Source: Maniola hyperantus (Eukaryota > Arthropoda > Insecta > Lepidoptera > Nymphalidae). Taken from it: a stretch of DNA of 64,000 bases. The notes beneath the pieces are model-generated. The model saw nothing but the letters and a program-made list of their open reading frames with translations, did no database searches and was not told the DNA's origin. Location of the stretch: contig NC_048552.1 in NCBI RefSeq assembly GCF_902806685.2, positions 9,699,662-9,763,661 on the forward strand, in the 5' to 3' direction. Made by a program: the position numbers and the translations under genes. Of the stretch, positions 1-10,600 are shown in pieces (the stretch's first letter is position 1; each line of letters opens with the position of its first letter).

Positions 1-7
1 GTAGGTT

Positions 8-139
8 ATTATCATCATCAATCGATAGATGTCCACTGCTGGACATAAGCCTCTTGTGGGGACTTCCACACGCCACGGTCTTGCGCCGCCTGAATCCAGC
101 GGCTCCTGCGACTTGTCTGATGTCGTCCATCCAACTACG
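8..139 (-). mobile_element. RTE-type LINE 3' end, 5' truncated
   Basis: The stretch starts with an ATC microsatellite followed by TCCACTGCTGGACATAAGCC. Read on the minus strand this encodes the end of an RTE reverse transcriptase reading frame (an SRWIQAA-like motif, then the VQQW-like end). Similar 3' ends recur at 11.4, 24.3, 36.1, 39.5, 44.3 and 48.6 kb. It is non-functional debris; the family assignment rests on motif recognition. Confidence 0.75.
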
Positions 140-154
140 CATGTATACCGTGCA

Positions 155-270
155 AAACTCGGGTCAATGGCTCACCTACGATGCGGCATTGACTCCGAGT
201 GGCCTGCTTCCAGAACGTTCGTTGACCTCTAGCCGTCAGTCAGATATTTTATTTGCAATATATCGTGAAC
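155..270. repeat. Interspersed repeat H, copy 1
   Basis: This stretch matches 16190-16310 over about 110 bp. Both contain a GGGTCAATG start, CGGCATTGAC, the block GTTCGTTGACCT, then GTCAGTCAG and TTTGCAATATAT. The class is unknown. Copy 1 directly abuts the RTE fragment. The T-rich stretch after it (to about 390) shows nothing else. Confidence 0.65.
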
Positions 271-390
271 TTTTTCATTTTCAATATATTTTTTTCGTGT
301 TTTTTTCGCGTTTTTTTTGTGTTATCATATCACTAATCATCAGTACTATCATCGTTTTTGCCAGCGTTCTGGTTACATCCTGTATATGAG

Positions 391-999
391 TGAGCCGAAA
401 TATGCCATTGCAACTTGATTTTTAACTAACATCTAAACTACCAGTAAGCTTAAATCCTATTGTCCTTAAACTTTAATATCACCTCTATCAAATTCTAAGC
501 TCTACAAAAGCGGCATCTCAAGGAAGACTGTCACAGTACAATGCAAAATGGCCTCTTTGTCCGGTGTTGTCCTTTTTAATTCGTAACTTTTATGCGTCAA
601 AGTGAATCACTCGGATTTTTTACCACTGACCGACCATCATCTTGCGCTCAAATTATCCTTTTAACAACCACATAAGATTTATTTTCGCGTATACCTATTA
701 ATGGCAAGAGATTTTTGTCGCGGTAAAATAATAAAGTGATGACAAAAACTGTTGAAGGATTTTATTGTATGCGACTTTGTGAAATTCTCGAGTTATTTTT
801 ACGAAACATACCTACTTACTTTAAAGGGTTACCGCGGAACTGTTTATTTTCCTTTTTTTCGGTTTAAGGAAATTTTTACTAAAATAATAATTAATATGTG
901 CTAGTAAGAAAAATACTCAAATGCCGTGTCGCCTTCTGCCGGTCGATATAATCTCTCCTCCGTCGCGTCCCTGTGGCCCCGCTGCATTGCTCTGTCCAT
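391..999. other. No gene seen
   Basis: AT-rich sequence without a convincing reading frame, repeat or structured element. It may be single-copy intergenic or intronic DNA. Confidence 0.5.
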
Positions 1000-1014
1000 C
1001 ATACTCTACAATCT

Positions 1015-1145
1015 ACATCATCCACGGAGAGAAGTTACTTAGTATAGGTATAGAGATTACAGAGAACCTGTAACGTAATCCTATAGAAATGACAAAGGCG
1101 AAAAACTCAGTGGGCGTTTACCATATTTTTGTGTCAGTTGTCACC
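1015..1145. repeat. Interspersed repeat I, copy 1
   Basis: Contains TCCACGGAGAGAAGTTA...AGTATAGG and a second block with ATAGAAATGACAAA...CTCAGTGG. Both blocks recur in the same order at 37150-37262 (TCCACGGCGAGAAGTTAGTATAGG). It looks like an old interspersed repeat of unknown class. Confidence 0.5.
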
Positions 1146-1194
1146 AACCAATCCCAAAAAAATCTATGTTTTTGAATTGAACTTCGAATGTTTT

Positions 1195-1398
1195 TTGATA
1201 GAGGGAGTTTTTTAATAGGTCTTATGAGCTGTCAGCGGGCTACAATATCTCATGAATGTGTTGCCGCTAGAACAACAAATAATAAAAATTAAAAAAATCA
1301 AAATGGTCGTCACGTAGGTACATTAAAATTCATAATCTTGTACGATGGTACCTAGGTATAGCCTCGAGTGCGAGTCCGACTCACACTTGGTCGATTTT
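1195..1398 (-). repeat. Repeat C copy (GAGTCCGACTC terminus)
   Basis: It ends in GTGCGAGTCCGACTCACACTT, the reverse complement of the lepidopteran AAGTGCGAGTCGGACTCG terminus. The body has CTGTCAGCGGGCTA, ATCTCATGAA and GCCGCTAGAACAACAAA, all shared with the copy at 16325-16560. It is a MITE-like non-coding repeat of unsettled class. Confidence 0.7.
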
Positions 1399-1609
1399 TA
1401 TAACCCGTAACATTTTTTCACATTCCATTTTCAAAAAAAGTCCGTTGACGCTGTGGCGGCATCTGGCGGGACAGCTATTAGCATGGTAGGTACGAGCAAA
1501 CTGTTTAAAAGCTACCGGGGTTCGCCGAGTCAATGTTTGCGTCCAATGTTGGCACAGGGATGCACACAGGACGATGGGAATGGGTGGTAAATGGTAATAT
1601 TGTACAAAT

Positions 1610-1765
1610 ACGAGTATTTTAGACAACCTTCCTATGCGTATGGGTACCTTCAAGTCAAGGGTGAATAGGCATCTTCTAGGTAAGCGCGCTCCATCTTAGT
1701 CTGCATCACTTGCCAGCAAGTCTGATTGCAGCCAAGCGCTAATCTACAAATTAAAAAATACCAGT
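1610..1765 (+). mobile_element. LINE C-terminal and 3'UTR remnant
   Basis: About 1619-1700 reads FKSRVNRHLLGKRAPS followed by a stop, a typical C-terminus of lepidopteran LINE reverse transcriptases. It is followed by the 3'UTR motif CCATCTTAGTCTGCATCA and an A-rich end. A second copy lies at 45.9-46.2 kb. The clade (CR1 or Jockey-like) is not decided. Confidence 0.65.
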
Positions 1766-1767
1766 CA

Positions 1768-1980
1768 GCGGTGATGGAGAGAGCTCTCAGATGTGCTTGG
1801 AGTTTCTTACATGATCAAATCAGAATGAACAAGAGTACCCGACATAGCTCAACGGGTAGCGAAGCTGAAGTGGCAATGGGCATACACATAGTTCGAAATA
1901 CCGATAAACGTCGGGGTCCAACGTTTATCGGTACGTAAGAATGGCGAACTTGCACCGGAAAGCGCAGCGTTGGAACACTC
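1768..1980 (+). mobile_element. RTE reverse transcriptase fragment, frameshifted
   Basis: The plus strand carries MERAL, then a block related to STRHSSTGSEAEVAMG (ancestrally TKVTDIAQRVAKLKWQWAG), then EWRTCTGKRSVG-like codons (cttgcaccggaaagcgcagcg), in different frames. It is broken and then ended by a SINE2 copy. A small hairpin, CCGATAAACGT with ACGTTTATCGG, lies at 1902-1932. Confidence 0.65.
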
Positions 1981-2182
1981 CTTCTTTTTTATTCAGATAC
2001 AAGTTAGCCCTTGACTGCAATCTCACCTGGTGGTAAGTGATGATGCAGTCTAAAATGGGAGCGGGCTAACCTGGAAGGGTATGGCAGTTTTTATTAAACC
2101 CATGCCCATGGTTTCTACGCGGCATCGTACCGGAACGCTAAATCGCTTGGCGGCAGGATGGTAAATAGCCACGGCCGAAGCC
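1981..2182 (-). mobile_element. SINE2 copy, 5' truncated
   Basis: On the minus strand this reads GCCGTGGCTA, CCAAGCGA, TTCCGGTACGATG, GCCATACCCTTCCAGG, CACCAGGTGAGATTGCAGTC, AAGGGCTAACTTGTA and then an AT-rich tail ending in A's. The same module is seen at 29.2 and 49.7 kb, where the tRNA-like head is still present. It abuts or interrupts the RTE fragment. Confidence 0.75.
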
Positions 2183-2294
2183 GACCACCAGACACTAGGA
2201 CGGGTACCGTGTAGGTTGTATTTAGCTGTTTATAGCTGAAGGATTTTTTTTTCCTTTCATCGTGTAAAATTGTCAAAATTGTGATAGTAGGTAA

Positions 2295-2395
2295 CTACAA
2301 GTACCGTTTGCCTCTCCGAATAGAAGAGTTGGCCAGAGTCCACCACGCTGACCAATTGCGGAGTGGTAGACTTCAGACAACTTTTTAAATTCAAC
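2295..2395 (-). mobile_element. SINE1 3'-half fragment
   Basis: GGCCAGAGTCCACCACGCTG followed by GCGGAGTGGTAGACTTCA is the reverse complement of the body of the tRNA-derived SINE1 that is complete at 18.88 kb. The tRNA-like head is missing. Confidence 0.65.
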
Positions 2396-3220
2396 ATAAT
2401 ACCTACTCCGTTTTAATTTATTGAGTAAACAATATAATGAAGTTCGTAGAATTGATTTTTTTTAAGAATTTTAAATTTGAATTCTGAATGCACCTGAAAA
2501 AAACTTTATTATCTAATGTATAGAATATTATTGAATTAGACCCTCCTTCCCAGTCTGACTTGCGCCCTTTTAATATAGAAACTTCTTATTGAAACCTCCA
2601 CGGTAGGTGCCTCTTGGATATCAAGCATCTAGCGTTTTCCTCGCTGTAGTGAAATGAAAAGTTGTGTGTTCGCACAGCTGCAAATGTATTTGCGCTCGAG
2701 CCTTCAAATTCCTCGCTACGCTCAGGGTTCTGTTTTTCAATCTACAATCTAAAATCCTTTTGTAACCTTTTAAAATCTAAAATCGTTCGCTAGCTCGGAA
2801 TTCAATACAAACTCCCGCGAGAAAATAACAACTTTGCAGCCTTGCATGACAAATAACTATTGTTTTGTAAAATGTAACCTAAACATTTCTCATCATTACT
2901 AAATACACCAAATGCAGCACTTACTCGACACAAGTTATTCATGCTAGCGCCACACAGCGGAGGTCCATGAAAATCACTAATTATTTGTACACACATCGGA
3001 CCTTTACTACGCCGACTGTGTAAACTCCTTTAAAAACCTGCTCGACAACAAAACGTCGTAAGTGATTTACCTACTTATGCTTTTGCCTTACGTCAATTCT
3101 AATCTTTTATAATCTGTGGCCGGCTAATGCAGGATCACACTGTGGGCAGGGCTGTCTATCATCATTCTATGTCTAAATATAAGGTCTTATTTAAGGTATT
3201 ATTCTATGTCTAAGGGCTAA
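2396..3220. other. No gene seen; low-copy AT-rich DNA
   Basis: No credible reading frame. The 13-mer ATTCTATGTCTAA occurs twice (near 3162 and 3200), just before the tandem array, which suggests local slippage or duplication. Confidence 0.45.
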
Positions 3221-3221
3221 C

Positions 3222-3850
3222 TCTAGAGTAGCTATACGTAAGTAGAGTAAAAATGTAGTGACGATATTATTTTGTCAAGCAATCTTTGGTAATGCAATGA
3301 TTGATGTTAAGCTCTTGTTAAGTGTTCGCCTGACCACCATTGGATGTTGAACCCTCTAGCGTTCGTGGTAAATGCAACTAATTTTTTATAACATTTAAAA
3401 AAATTGACACCCCTTATTCTAGAGTAGACACGTACATAGGTAAAAACGTAGTAAAGAACTGGCAAGTCTGTGAGACTTACGACATTTTTCGAGCTTCTTT
3501 GATAACGCAATGTTTGGTGCTGTGGACTTGTGGACAAAACCAACGTCGGATGTTTGACAACAACTTTTGTAACATTAAATATCAAACAGAGAAAAAGTTG
3601 GCACCCCTAATTCTAGAATAGACACGTATAGTACGCGACAGGTTGTCAGTTGATGGCAATCCATCTCGACCTGTCGCGGACTATACCTAGGTAAATACGG
3701 CGTAAGGGACTAGCAAGTCTGTGTGACTTACGACATTTTGGAGTGAACCTACTCTTTGCTAATGCAATGTTTGGTGCCGTAGACTTGTGGACAAGACCAC
3801 CGTCGGATGTTTAACCCTTTACCGCGGCAAATGCTGCTACTTTACAATAA
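3222..3850. repeat. Three-unit tandem repeat, about 195 bp period
   Basis: Units start with TCTAGAGTA or TCTAGAATA at 3222, 3418 and 3612 (periods 196 and 194). Shared blocks in order: GTCTGTGAGACTTACGACAT (units 2 and 3), GCAATGTTTGGTGC, GACTTGTGGACAA and TCGGATGTTTAACCC. Units 2 and 3 are closest to each other. Unit 3 carries a short palindromic insertion. It is a small diverged satellite-like array without coding capacity. Confidence 0.8.
3631..3681. mobile_element. Short MITE A inside tandem unit 3
   Basis: A 51-bp palindromic insert runs from GTACGCGACAGG to CGACCTGTCGCGGAC, with TATA on both sides. Comparison with tandem unit 2, where the same position reads cacgtacataggtaa, shows it is an insertion at a TA. 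Longer relatives lie at 28.1, 33.0 and 39.1 kb. Confidence 0.75.
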
Positions 3851-4378
3851 CAATACGCTCGTAATGTGTGGACATAAAATTTTAAACGTTATTGGTAATA
3901 ATCGTAGGTGTTCTGCTTTATATAGATGTCTGAAGTTGTTCCATAAATAGTTTAGATTTCGTAGGGTTACATACAAAGTTGATGTTAAAACTTTGCCGCC
4001 TTTTTACCCAATTTTTCATAATATTACTAGTTTCCCTAACATTGAGAAAAACATTTCTTTTGGCTTTGAGAATGCATTTTTTCTAGCTTTTGTGTAAAGC
4101 CAGAAGAATAAAAATAATCTCGCTCTTTGTTTCTTGAGTATACATTTCATGATTCTACGTACTCTACGCAGGTATTTCTGCTGATGTCTACGTAACTAGA
4201 CATTATTTGTTGTGATAATTTTTGCTTTGTAACAAATTTTTGGAAATGTCGTGTTTACTTGCAAGTAGGTATTCAATACAATATTTAGCAAACAATTAGT
4301 ATTTTTTAGAATACTTGACTACTTCAGTAACTAGAAACCTATTACTATCACAGTTTGAGTTTGAATAAGTATATAATT

Positions 4379-4602
4379 ACTAGCTGATGCCCGCGACTTC
4401 GTCCGCGTGGAATTAGACTATTTAAAAATCGCGTGGGAACTCTTTGATTTTCCAGGATAAAAAGTAGACTATGTCACTCTCCAGGTCTTTATCTATACCC
4501 ATGCAAAAAATCACGTCAATCCGTTGCACCGTTGCGACGTGATTGAAGGACAAACCAACAAACAAACACACTTTCGCATTTATAATAAGGGTACTGATTA
4601 TT
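4379..4602 (+). repeat. Repeat A1 copy
   Basis: It starts with CTAGCTGATGCCCGCGACTT and the CGTCCGCGTGG block, continues with GGATAAAAAGTAGACTATGT and ends with ACACACTTTCGCATTTATAA. This is one of the commonest lepidopteran interspersed repeats. It has no coding capacity, and its class (SINE, Helitron-like or MITE) cannot be decided here. Confidence 0.8.
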
Positions 4603-5027
4603 AGAATTTGATGTTATTCGTTCTCGTGGGCAACTGAATGCAAAGTAGGTAGGTACATTATTTTGCTCACATCTATGTCAGGCTCTCTCAATGCACCCGA
4701 GGTCCAGTCTGTCCCCTAAAATTGTCAAAAGCTTATTAAGGGCCCTTGACCGCACCAATCGCAGCCGGAGGGTAGTTATTATTTTTAATCCCATAATGGC
4801 GGCACAGATTTCATTACGGGGGCTGCGCTGATTAAAAGGGTGGGACGATTCATTTTTTTCCCGTCGATTTTCATGGGGCTTCAATTTTAATGGTGATTGA
4901 TATAGTAGGTACCTATGTAGATACATTGTACGAAGGTGGGTAGAGCATGATTTATAACGATTTAGGATTAAGGAACTAAGTAATTAGATCGATTTTAAAA
5001 GTCACGATAATTACCTGAGATACTTGC

Positions 5028-5062
5028 TTACCACGCGGACGAAGTCGTGGGCAAAAGCCAAT
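5028..5062 (-). repeat. Repeat A head remnant
   Basis: CCACGCGGACGAAGTCGTGGGC is the reverse complement of the A-family head; nothing of the body remains. Confidence 0.5.
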
Positions 5063-5489
5063 TTTAATTAAGTTTCGGTTAAGATGAATCACCATTTTAG
5101 AAACAACCTATAAGTAGGTAAGTAGGTACCTATAGAATTTTATATAAAATGCGATTGTTATCTCGAAATCGATATTATTTAATCAAATAAACAAATAATA
5201 TCACAATATATTCCTCATAAATTGTGAGAATCGTTTATACAATCAAATCAACGTGTTAATCGATACACATGCTTAGTGACAACGTGACAATTGGACAAAA
5301 GAACAAAACCTTTGTCATACCCATATCAGGAATAAGAACCCTAAAGTTTCGAGATTAGAGTTGAATGCTCTTTGGCATAATAATAATGATTTACGTTGAT
5401 TAGCACGTGCCGTATGGCGCTAAGTGAAATGATGTTTTGTCACAATATTTTGTACCTATTGATTGTTTGCTGTCGCATATGTCTTATTA

Positions 5490-5727
5490 GGTGTTAATCT
5501 AAATATATAAAAGGAAAAGGTGACTGACTGACTGACTGGCTGATCTATCAACGTACAGCTCAAACTACTGGACGGATCGGCCTGAAATTTAGCATGCAGA
5601 TAGCTATTATGACGTAGGCATCCGCTAAGAAAGGATTTTTGAAAATTCAACCCCTAAGGGGGTGAAATAGGGGTCTGAAATTTGTGTAGTCCACGCGGAC
5701 GAAGTCGCAAGCATAAGCTAGTTAGGT
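5490..5727 (-). repeat. Repeat A2 copy
   Basis: It begins with the GACTGACTGACTG microsatellite, then GGACGGATCGGCCTGAAATT, TAGCTATTATGACGTAGGCA, CCCCTAAGGGGGTGAAATAG, and ends with CACGCGGACGAAGTCGC. A2 shares only the head with A1; the remainder is unrelated to A1. Confidence 0.8.
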
Positions 5728-5812
5728 GTTAAAGATAGGTCAGTCACGGAGTAAGTCACGTGTATTTAATCAAATGGTAATGTATTACCTACCACTCTTG
5801 GCTTCGAATGGA

Positions 5813-6118
5813 CTAAGAGCCAGCGCGTGTCAGACCTTCGTTATTTTATAAAAGCTGAAAGTTTCTCTGCGTATTGTTCCCAACACAGGGAGGAACGATC
5901 AGCGACTATGAAGTTTGAATCATGATGACTTTGGGAGATAACAGCTCACAAAGATATTTAAAAAATCTTACGTCAAAGTATTAAGTCTAATTGTTTTATA
6001 TTTTCTTCGGAATAGTATTAGAAATCACATCATGCATTGCCAGACGCTATGTCGTGACAGCCCCCTGCCAAACGCCCTTATAGGTTTAAAAGTTTAAGGG
6101 CGCCTGGCAGGGGTTAAA
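5813..6118 (+). repeat. Repeat D with terminal hairpin
   Basis: Starts GAGCCAGCGCGTGTCAGACC, then TTCGTTATTTTATAAAAGCT and TTGGGAGATAACAGCT. It ends in a hairpin at 6062-6113 whose stem pairs CCCCTGCCAAACGCCCTTA with TAAGGGCGCCTGGCAGGGG (two mismatches). A second full copy is at 25.5 kb. A terminal hairpin is compatible with a Helitron-like 3' end or a foldback element; neither is proven. Confidence 0.65.
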
Positions 6119-6172
6119 CTTAAAGAATAAGTAGTACTTAATGCTTATTCGACTTTTGAGATTATTTAAAAA

Positions 6173-6566
6173 AAAAATTCAAATAAATTAAGCACTACTT
6201 CTGTTATTAAAAAACCAGCCAAGTGCGAGTCAGGCTCGCGCAATGAGGGTTCCGTACTCCAGTCGTATTTTTTCGACATTTTGCACGATAATTCAAAAAC
6301 TATGATGCATAAAAATAAATAAAAATCTGTTTTAGAATGTACTGGTGAAGACCTTTCATATGATACCCCACTTATATAGTTATCTCACTTCGAAAGTTGA
6401 AAATACTAATTATTAGTTCAAGACCACAATTTAATTTTTTTTGTGTGATCTAACCCTAAATTCAAGGTTTTCAGATTTTCCCCCAAATGTCAGCTATAAG
6501 ATGTACCTACCTGCCAAATTTCATGATTCTAGGTCAACGGGAAGTACCCTGTAGGTTTCTTGACAG

Positions 6567-6598
<32 letters not shown>

Positions 6599-6694
6599 GC
6601 AACAAAGTGATCCTATAAGGGTTCCGTTTTTCCTTTTGAGGTACGGAACCCTAAAAATTCAAATAAATTAAGCACTACTTCTGTTATTAAAAAA
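6173..6694 (+). repeat. Repeat B copy with 42-bp flanking direct repeats
   Basis: The element runs from the CCAGCCAAGTGCGAGTCAGG terminus to GAGGTACGGAACCCTAAAAA. In between lie TTTTTTCGACATTTTGCACG, a GACAGACAGACA microsatellite and CCTATAAGGGTTCCG. The 42-bp sequence at 6173-6214 recurs exactly at 6653-6694 on the other side. No coding capacity. Confidence 0.85.
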
Positions 6695-7171
6695 TCGAAA
6701 TAGAGAAGCCATTCATATGCCTTACTTAATACTTTTATATTTCTCGAGTATCGTATTTTTCCTAATTTGTCCTTAGATTAAGTACCTAACAAAAATAAAG
6801 TCAGTCTTCGGGCATATCCTATCCACTGAGTAGAAATGGGTATAACTATGGGATAGCTGCCTTCTATGGATGGATAGATAGGTACAATATAGGTATGGCT
6901 ACGTCGCCAAGGAGCGCTAATTTGTTTTGCAAATTGGGGGTGACGGTTCACAGGGAAGGGTTGCTTTACTTCCTCGTACCTATAGTATAGAGTACCTAAT
7001 TATAATATCATGAAAATGATACACAAAGTATCATAATGATAATTTCATGTTCATCTACCTACCTACCTATTTAGTACGTAAGTATTATAATTACCTATAG
7101 GTACTTAATCTACTTTTATATTTTCAAGTAGGTAGGTACTTAAATATTTTATTTTAGAAGTCAAACTTTAA

Positions 7172-7622
7172 GTAGGGTTCGGTACCTCAAAAGGAAAAAA
7201 AGGAACTCTTATAGGATCACTTCGTTGTTTGTCTGTATGTCTGTCCGTCTGTCGTGTCTGTCAAGAAAAGCTATGGGGTACTTCCCGTTGACATAGAATC
7301 ATGAAATTCGGCAGGTAGGTAGGTCTTACAACACAAGTAGGTAGAGGAAAAAACCGAAAACCGTGAAATTGTGGTTACATCACAAGACAAAAATTAAAAT
7401 GTGTTCATGAACAAATAATTAGTATTTTCTAAGTAAGATAACTATATCTACCTACTAAGTGGGGTATCAAATAAAAAGGACTTTACCTGTACATTCTAAA
7501 ACAGATTTTTATTTATTTTTATGCACAATAGTTTTTGATTTATTGTGCAAAATGTCGAAATAATACTCTAATACGGAACCCTCGGTGCGGGAGTCTGACT
7601 CGCACTTGGCCGGTATTTTTTT
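7172..7622 (-). repeat. Repeat B copy
   Basis: Opposite orientation to the copy at 6.2 kb. It begins GGGTTCGGTACCTCAAAAGG, has GGGTACTTCCCGTTGACATA, and ends GAGTCTGACTCGCACTTGGC. It is full length but diverged. Confidence 0.85.
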
Positions 7623-8097
7623 CTTTTTACTTATTATACTAGAATTTTTTTATAAAACTGTTTACTTAATCATTTCTTTTTAGTAGTAAAAACGTCAAGT
7701 TTTGATAAATAAACTTAGTCTACTAACTACTTAACATTAGCATGTTGGTGACGCGACCTTGGAAGTTTTTACCCATTCCAATAAATAAAGAAGTTTTCAA
7801 TTCAAAAATATTAATATCGTGAGTGCCACACAGATAGATTTTAACACCACCCCACTAAGGATAATAAAAGATATCGCAAATTATGTCTTCGAGACCCATA
7901 AGACGCCATAATTCACATATCGCATGACAACAGCTCGTAGTGAAATCTCAACCAGTGAACGGAGGTCCTAGACACGATTACATTTACGAAGAAAATTAGG
8001 CCTGGGAAGGCCCTTTTAATTGGATGAGTGTGAGTGGCATAATACCTAACAACAATAATAATTGCTCCTTCGAACCAGATTTTATAATTAATTAGCT

Positions 8098-8320
8098 TAA
8101 ACACGCGACTTCATCCGCGTGGACTACACAAATTTCAAACCCCTATTTCACTCCCTTAGGGGTTGAATTCTCAAAAATCCTTTATTAGCGGATGCCTACG
8201 TCATAATAGCTATCTGCGTGCCAAATTTCAGCCCGATCCGTCCAGTAGTTTGAGCTGTGCGTTGATAGATCAGTCAGTCTCCTTTTCCTTTCATATAAGT
8301 ATTTATTTAGAAGACGTTCA
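8098..8320 (+). repeat. Repeat A2 copy
   Basis: Starts ACGCGACTTCATCCGCGTGG, then ACCCCTATTTCACTCCCTTA, TAGCGGATGCCTACGTCATA and CAGCCCGATCCGTCCAGTAG. It ends in the GTCAGTC/CCTTTTCCTTT module. Inverted relative to the copy at 5.5 kb. Confidence 0.8.
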
Positions 8321-9298
8321 AACCTAAAACGATCGTCTTAATAAACGCTGAAATATTATGGTAAAATTGTGTTTCTGTCGTTTCGTATATTTTAATGTTG
8401 TGGTATATTTATATTTATGAACTAAAAAAATTCTCCTCTTTCATTTGACAACCCACTCGATACGATAGCAAAAAAAATTTCGAGACAGAAATACAAACTA
8501 TAGCTACTAGCAAAACTGCAGCTTTTCTTTTCGAGGTCAGTGGTCTTGGTTGAAGTCTTTTGGGCTTATAGTTTCGCATAGTATAATTGTCATAGCTGCT
8601 AAAGAGCAGGAGAAACCATGAAAGGTAATATGATAACGATAAGGCGTAGTGATATGGCAATGGGAAGTCCGTGAGAGCGAACAGCTGAATGCCTCGATAA
8701 AAGCACCTCGTGCAAGTCTACTTACTTCAGATTAACACGTAAACTACACTTAGGACACTAATTAACCTACGTATAGGTACCAGAGCTTAAGTTCAACACA
8801 ACATTTCGTTGAATTTTAATATGAAATCTAAACTGAAAATTTAAAAACAAACAATTTCTTGATTTCGTCATACCATACCTACTGGCCAGTCATCAATGAT
8901 AGCTGAGATGGACACAGGATAGATATTTCGCTGGGAAATGGTTTCATCTTCCTTTCCTCAAACCATCGCTGGCCCACTACTGAGAATAGGTCACATCTTA
9001 GAATAAGAATTAGGATTTATTGGTTCCCAAAGTGATCAAGGTGGGTCCCCAGGGCCCAGGGGTCCACAGGAGACTCGACGTTGGTCTACGTGGGCGTGAC
9101 AAAAAAAGGGGATTTAAAATTCGTGAGCGTCGCCCACGAAAATTTATCTGCTTTCGATAGTAAAGAACTAAAATGTTGGTTTTAAAATAAAATTACATAC
9201 GTACCATATCTACTTACCTATTTAGGTACCACAAGAAGTACCGAGATTAAATTATCAATAGTTCCGAATATTGAATTAGTGTCTTATTTAAAGATTTT
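8321..9298. other. Mostly unassigned; possible SINE1 tail near 8.95 kb
   Basis: No gene seen. At about 8960-9005, AACCATCGCTGGCCCACTAC and TGAGAATAGG resemble the reverse complement of the SINE1 3' region. The rest is AT-rich with no visible structure. Confidence 0.4.
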
Positions 9299-9619
9299 TA
9301 ACCGACTTCAAAAAAAGGAGGAGGTTTTCAATTCGTCGGTTTTTTTTTTTATTTTTTTTTTTTTTTATGTATGTTCCCCGATTACTCGAAAACGCCTCGA
9401 ACCGATTTTGAAAATTCTTTTTTTGTTTGAAAGGGTATACTTCAAAGTTGGTCCCATTTCAATTTGGTGAAGATCTGATGAACATCTTCGAAGATAGATA
9501 CTGGAACTCCTCAACGGATAAGAGTAAATTGCTCGCGATCAGTGTAATAGCTTAGTAAACAGTAGACTTTTAACCAGTCATAGCATAATTCCATGGGGCC
9601 ACTAAAAATTGTGAAATAA
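9299..9619 (+). repeat. Repeat E, left part
   Basis: It begins AACCGACTTCAAAAAAAGGA and is followed by a long T tract and CCTCGAACCGATTTTGAAAA. The matching inverted end, GAAGTCGGTTTTT, lies at 9934-9946, so the whole 9.3-9.95 kb block may be one element with short terminal inverted repeats. A fragment of this same end sits inside the minisatellite at 50.5 kb. Confidence 0.6.
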
Positions 9620-9969
9620 AATTTTTTTACAAAAAAAATAAAAACCGACGTCGTTACACAAACACTAAAAATTGAAAAATAATTTAATTTATTACCGAAT
9701 ATATTATGTATACAAGAGTTAATATAGTTCCATAATAATATTTTTTGGGGTCGGTGCCAATGAGGTGCCATGGTGGAGTAGCATAAAAATATGAAGTCTA
9801 GACGATTCGCGCAGCTAAAGCTAATTGGCACCGGCACCAAAAAGTATTATTATGGAACTATATTAACTCTTGTATACATAATATATTCGGTAATAAATTA
9901 AATTATTTTTAAATTTTTAGTGTTTGTGTAACGAAGTCGGTTTTTATTTTTTTTGTAAAAATTTTTTTT
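9619..9969. repeat. Long foldback inverted repeat, arms about 143 bp
   Basis: The left arm (about 9619-9761) is the near-perfect reverse complement of the right arm (about 9823-9969). Both contain AAACACTAAAAATT, ATTTATTACCGAATATAT, TACAAGAGTTAATATAGT and GGTGCCAAT or their complements. The loop of about 60 bp contains CCATGGTGGAGTAGC. There is no gene; the transcript would form a long hairpin. Confidence 0.85.
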
Positions 9970-10241
9970 AGCTTAACAAACAGGCAAATTATAAATATCC
10001 TACCCGTAGGTACTTAAGTTCCTATATTGGTTTGGGTAGATAGATAATAAGTAAATAGGAAATAGGGATCCTTTCGAACCCTCTATTCCACCACAAAATA
10101 TAGAACGTTGAACAATTTCCACGTCACAGATCCTAATATTTGACGAGACAAAGCATGATTAAGAATCACCCTTCTGAATTAATAAGCGACGTAATTGAGA
10201 TGTTTGCGTTTCGGGTCGCGGGGACCCCTTGTTATTTGAGC

Positions 10242-10592
10242 AAGGATTGCGATTCACTCACCCGAAATGCTGAGACGCCATTTTGTAATCAGATGTTTGG
10301 AGATTGTTCTATGGAAATTATTTACCTTCCAGCTTAAATTATATTACCTACTATCTATATGCCACCCAATGGGGCTGATTCTCTTGTATACAACCTCTAA
10401 ACTAAACTAAAATGACACGTCTAAATCTAAGTATTGCGATCCCTGTCATAATGTTGCTTGCGGAAAAAGACAGCACTAGATTTAGACCTGTTAATTTAGT
10501 TTAGTTTAGAGATTGTGTGCAAGAGAATCAGCCTCAATATTTGCTTTACCTATCTAAATCTAAATAGGTAAATAAAAGAAAAAGGTGACTGA
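10242..10592. repeat. Local duplication copy 1, holding a MITE
   Basis: The sequence from AAGGATTGCGATTCACTCAC to AAGGTGACTGA is repeated immediately downstream, nearly identical. This copy is longer because a palindromic MITE sits between GCCACCCAAT and AATATTTG. Confidence 0.85.
10371..10535. mobile_element. Palindromic MITE with about 45-bp inverted repeats
   Basis: The left end GGCTGATTCTCTTG...CTCTAAACTAAACTAAA is mirrored by the right end TTTAGTTTAGTTTAGAGA...CAAGAGAATCAGCC. The uninterrupted copy of the host duplication at 10720 reads CCAACCAATATTTG. The target duplication is therefore about 3-4 bp (AAT or CAAT). It is non-autonomous and non-coding. Confidence 0.8.
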
Positions 10593-10600
10593 TTCAGGTG

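Noticed and set aside
29..389. Overlapping plus-strand open frames of 67 and 111 codons
   Set aside because: They lie across an RTE 3' end read backwards and repeat H plus a T-rich tract; no protein family resemblance.
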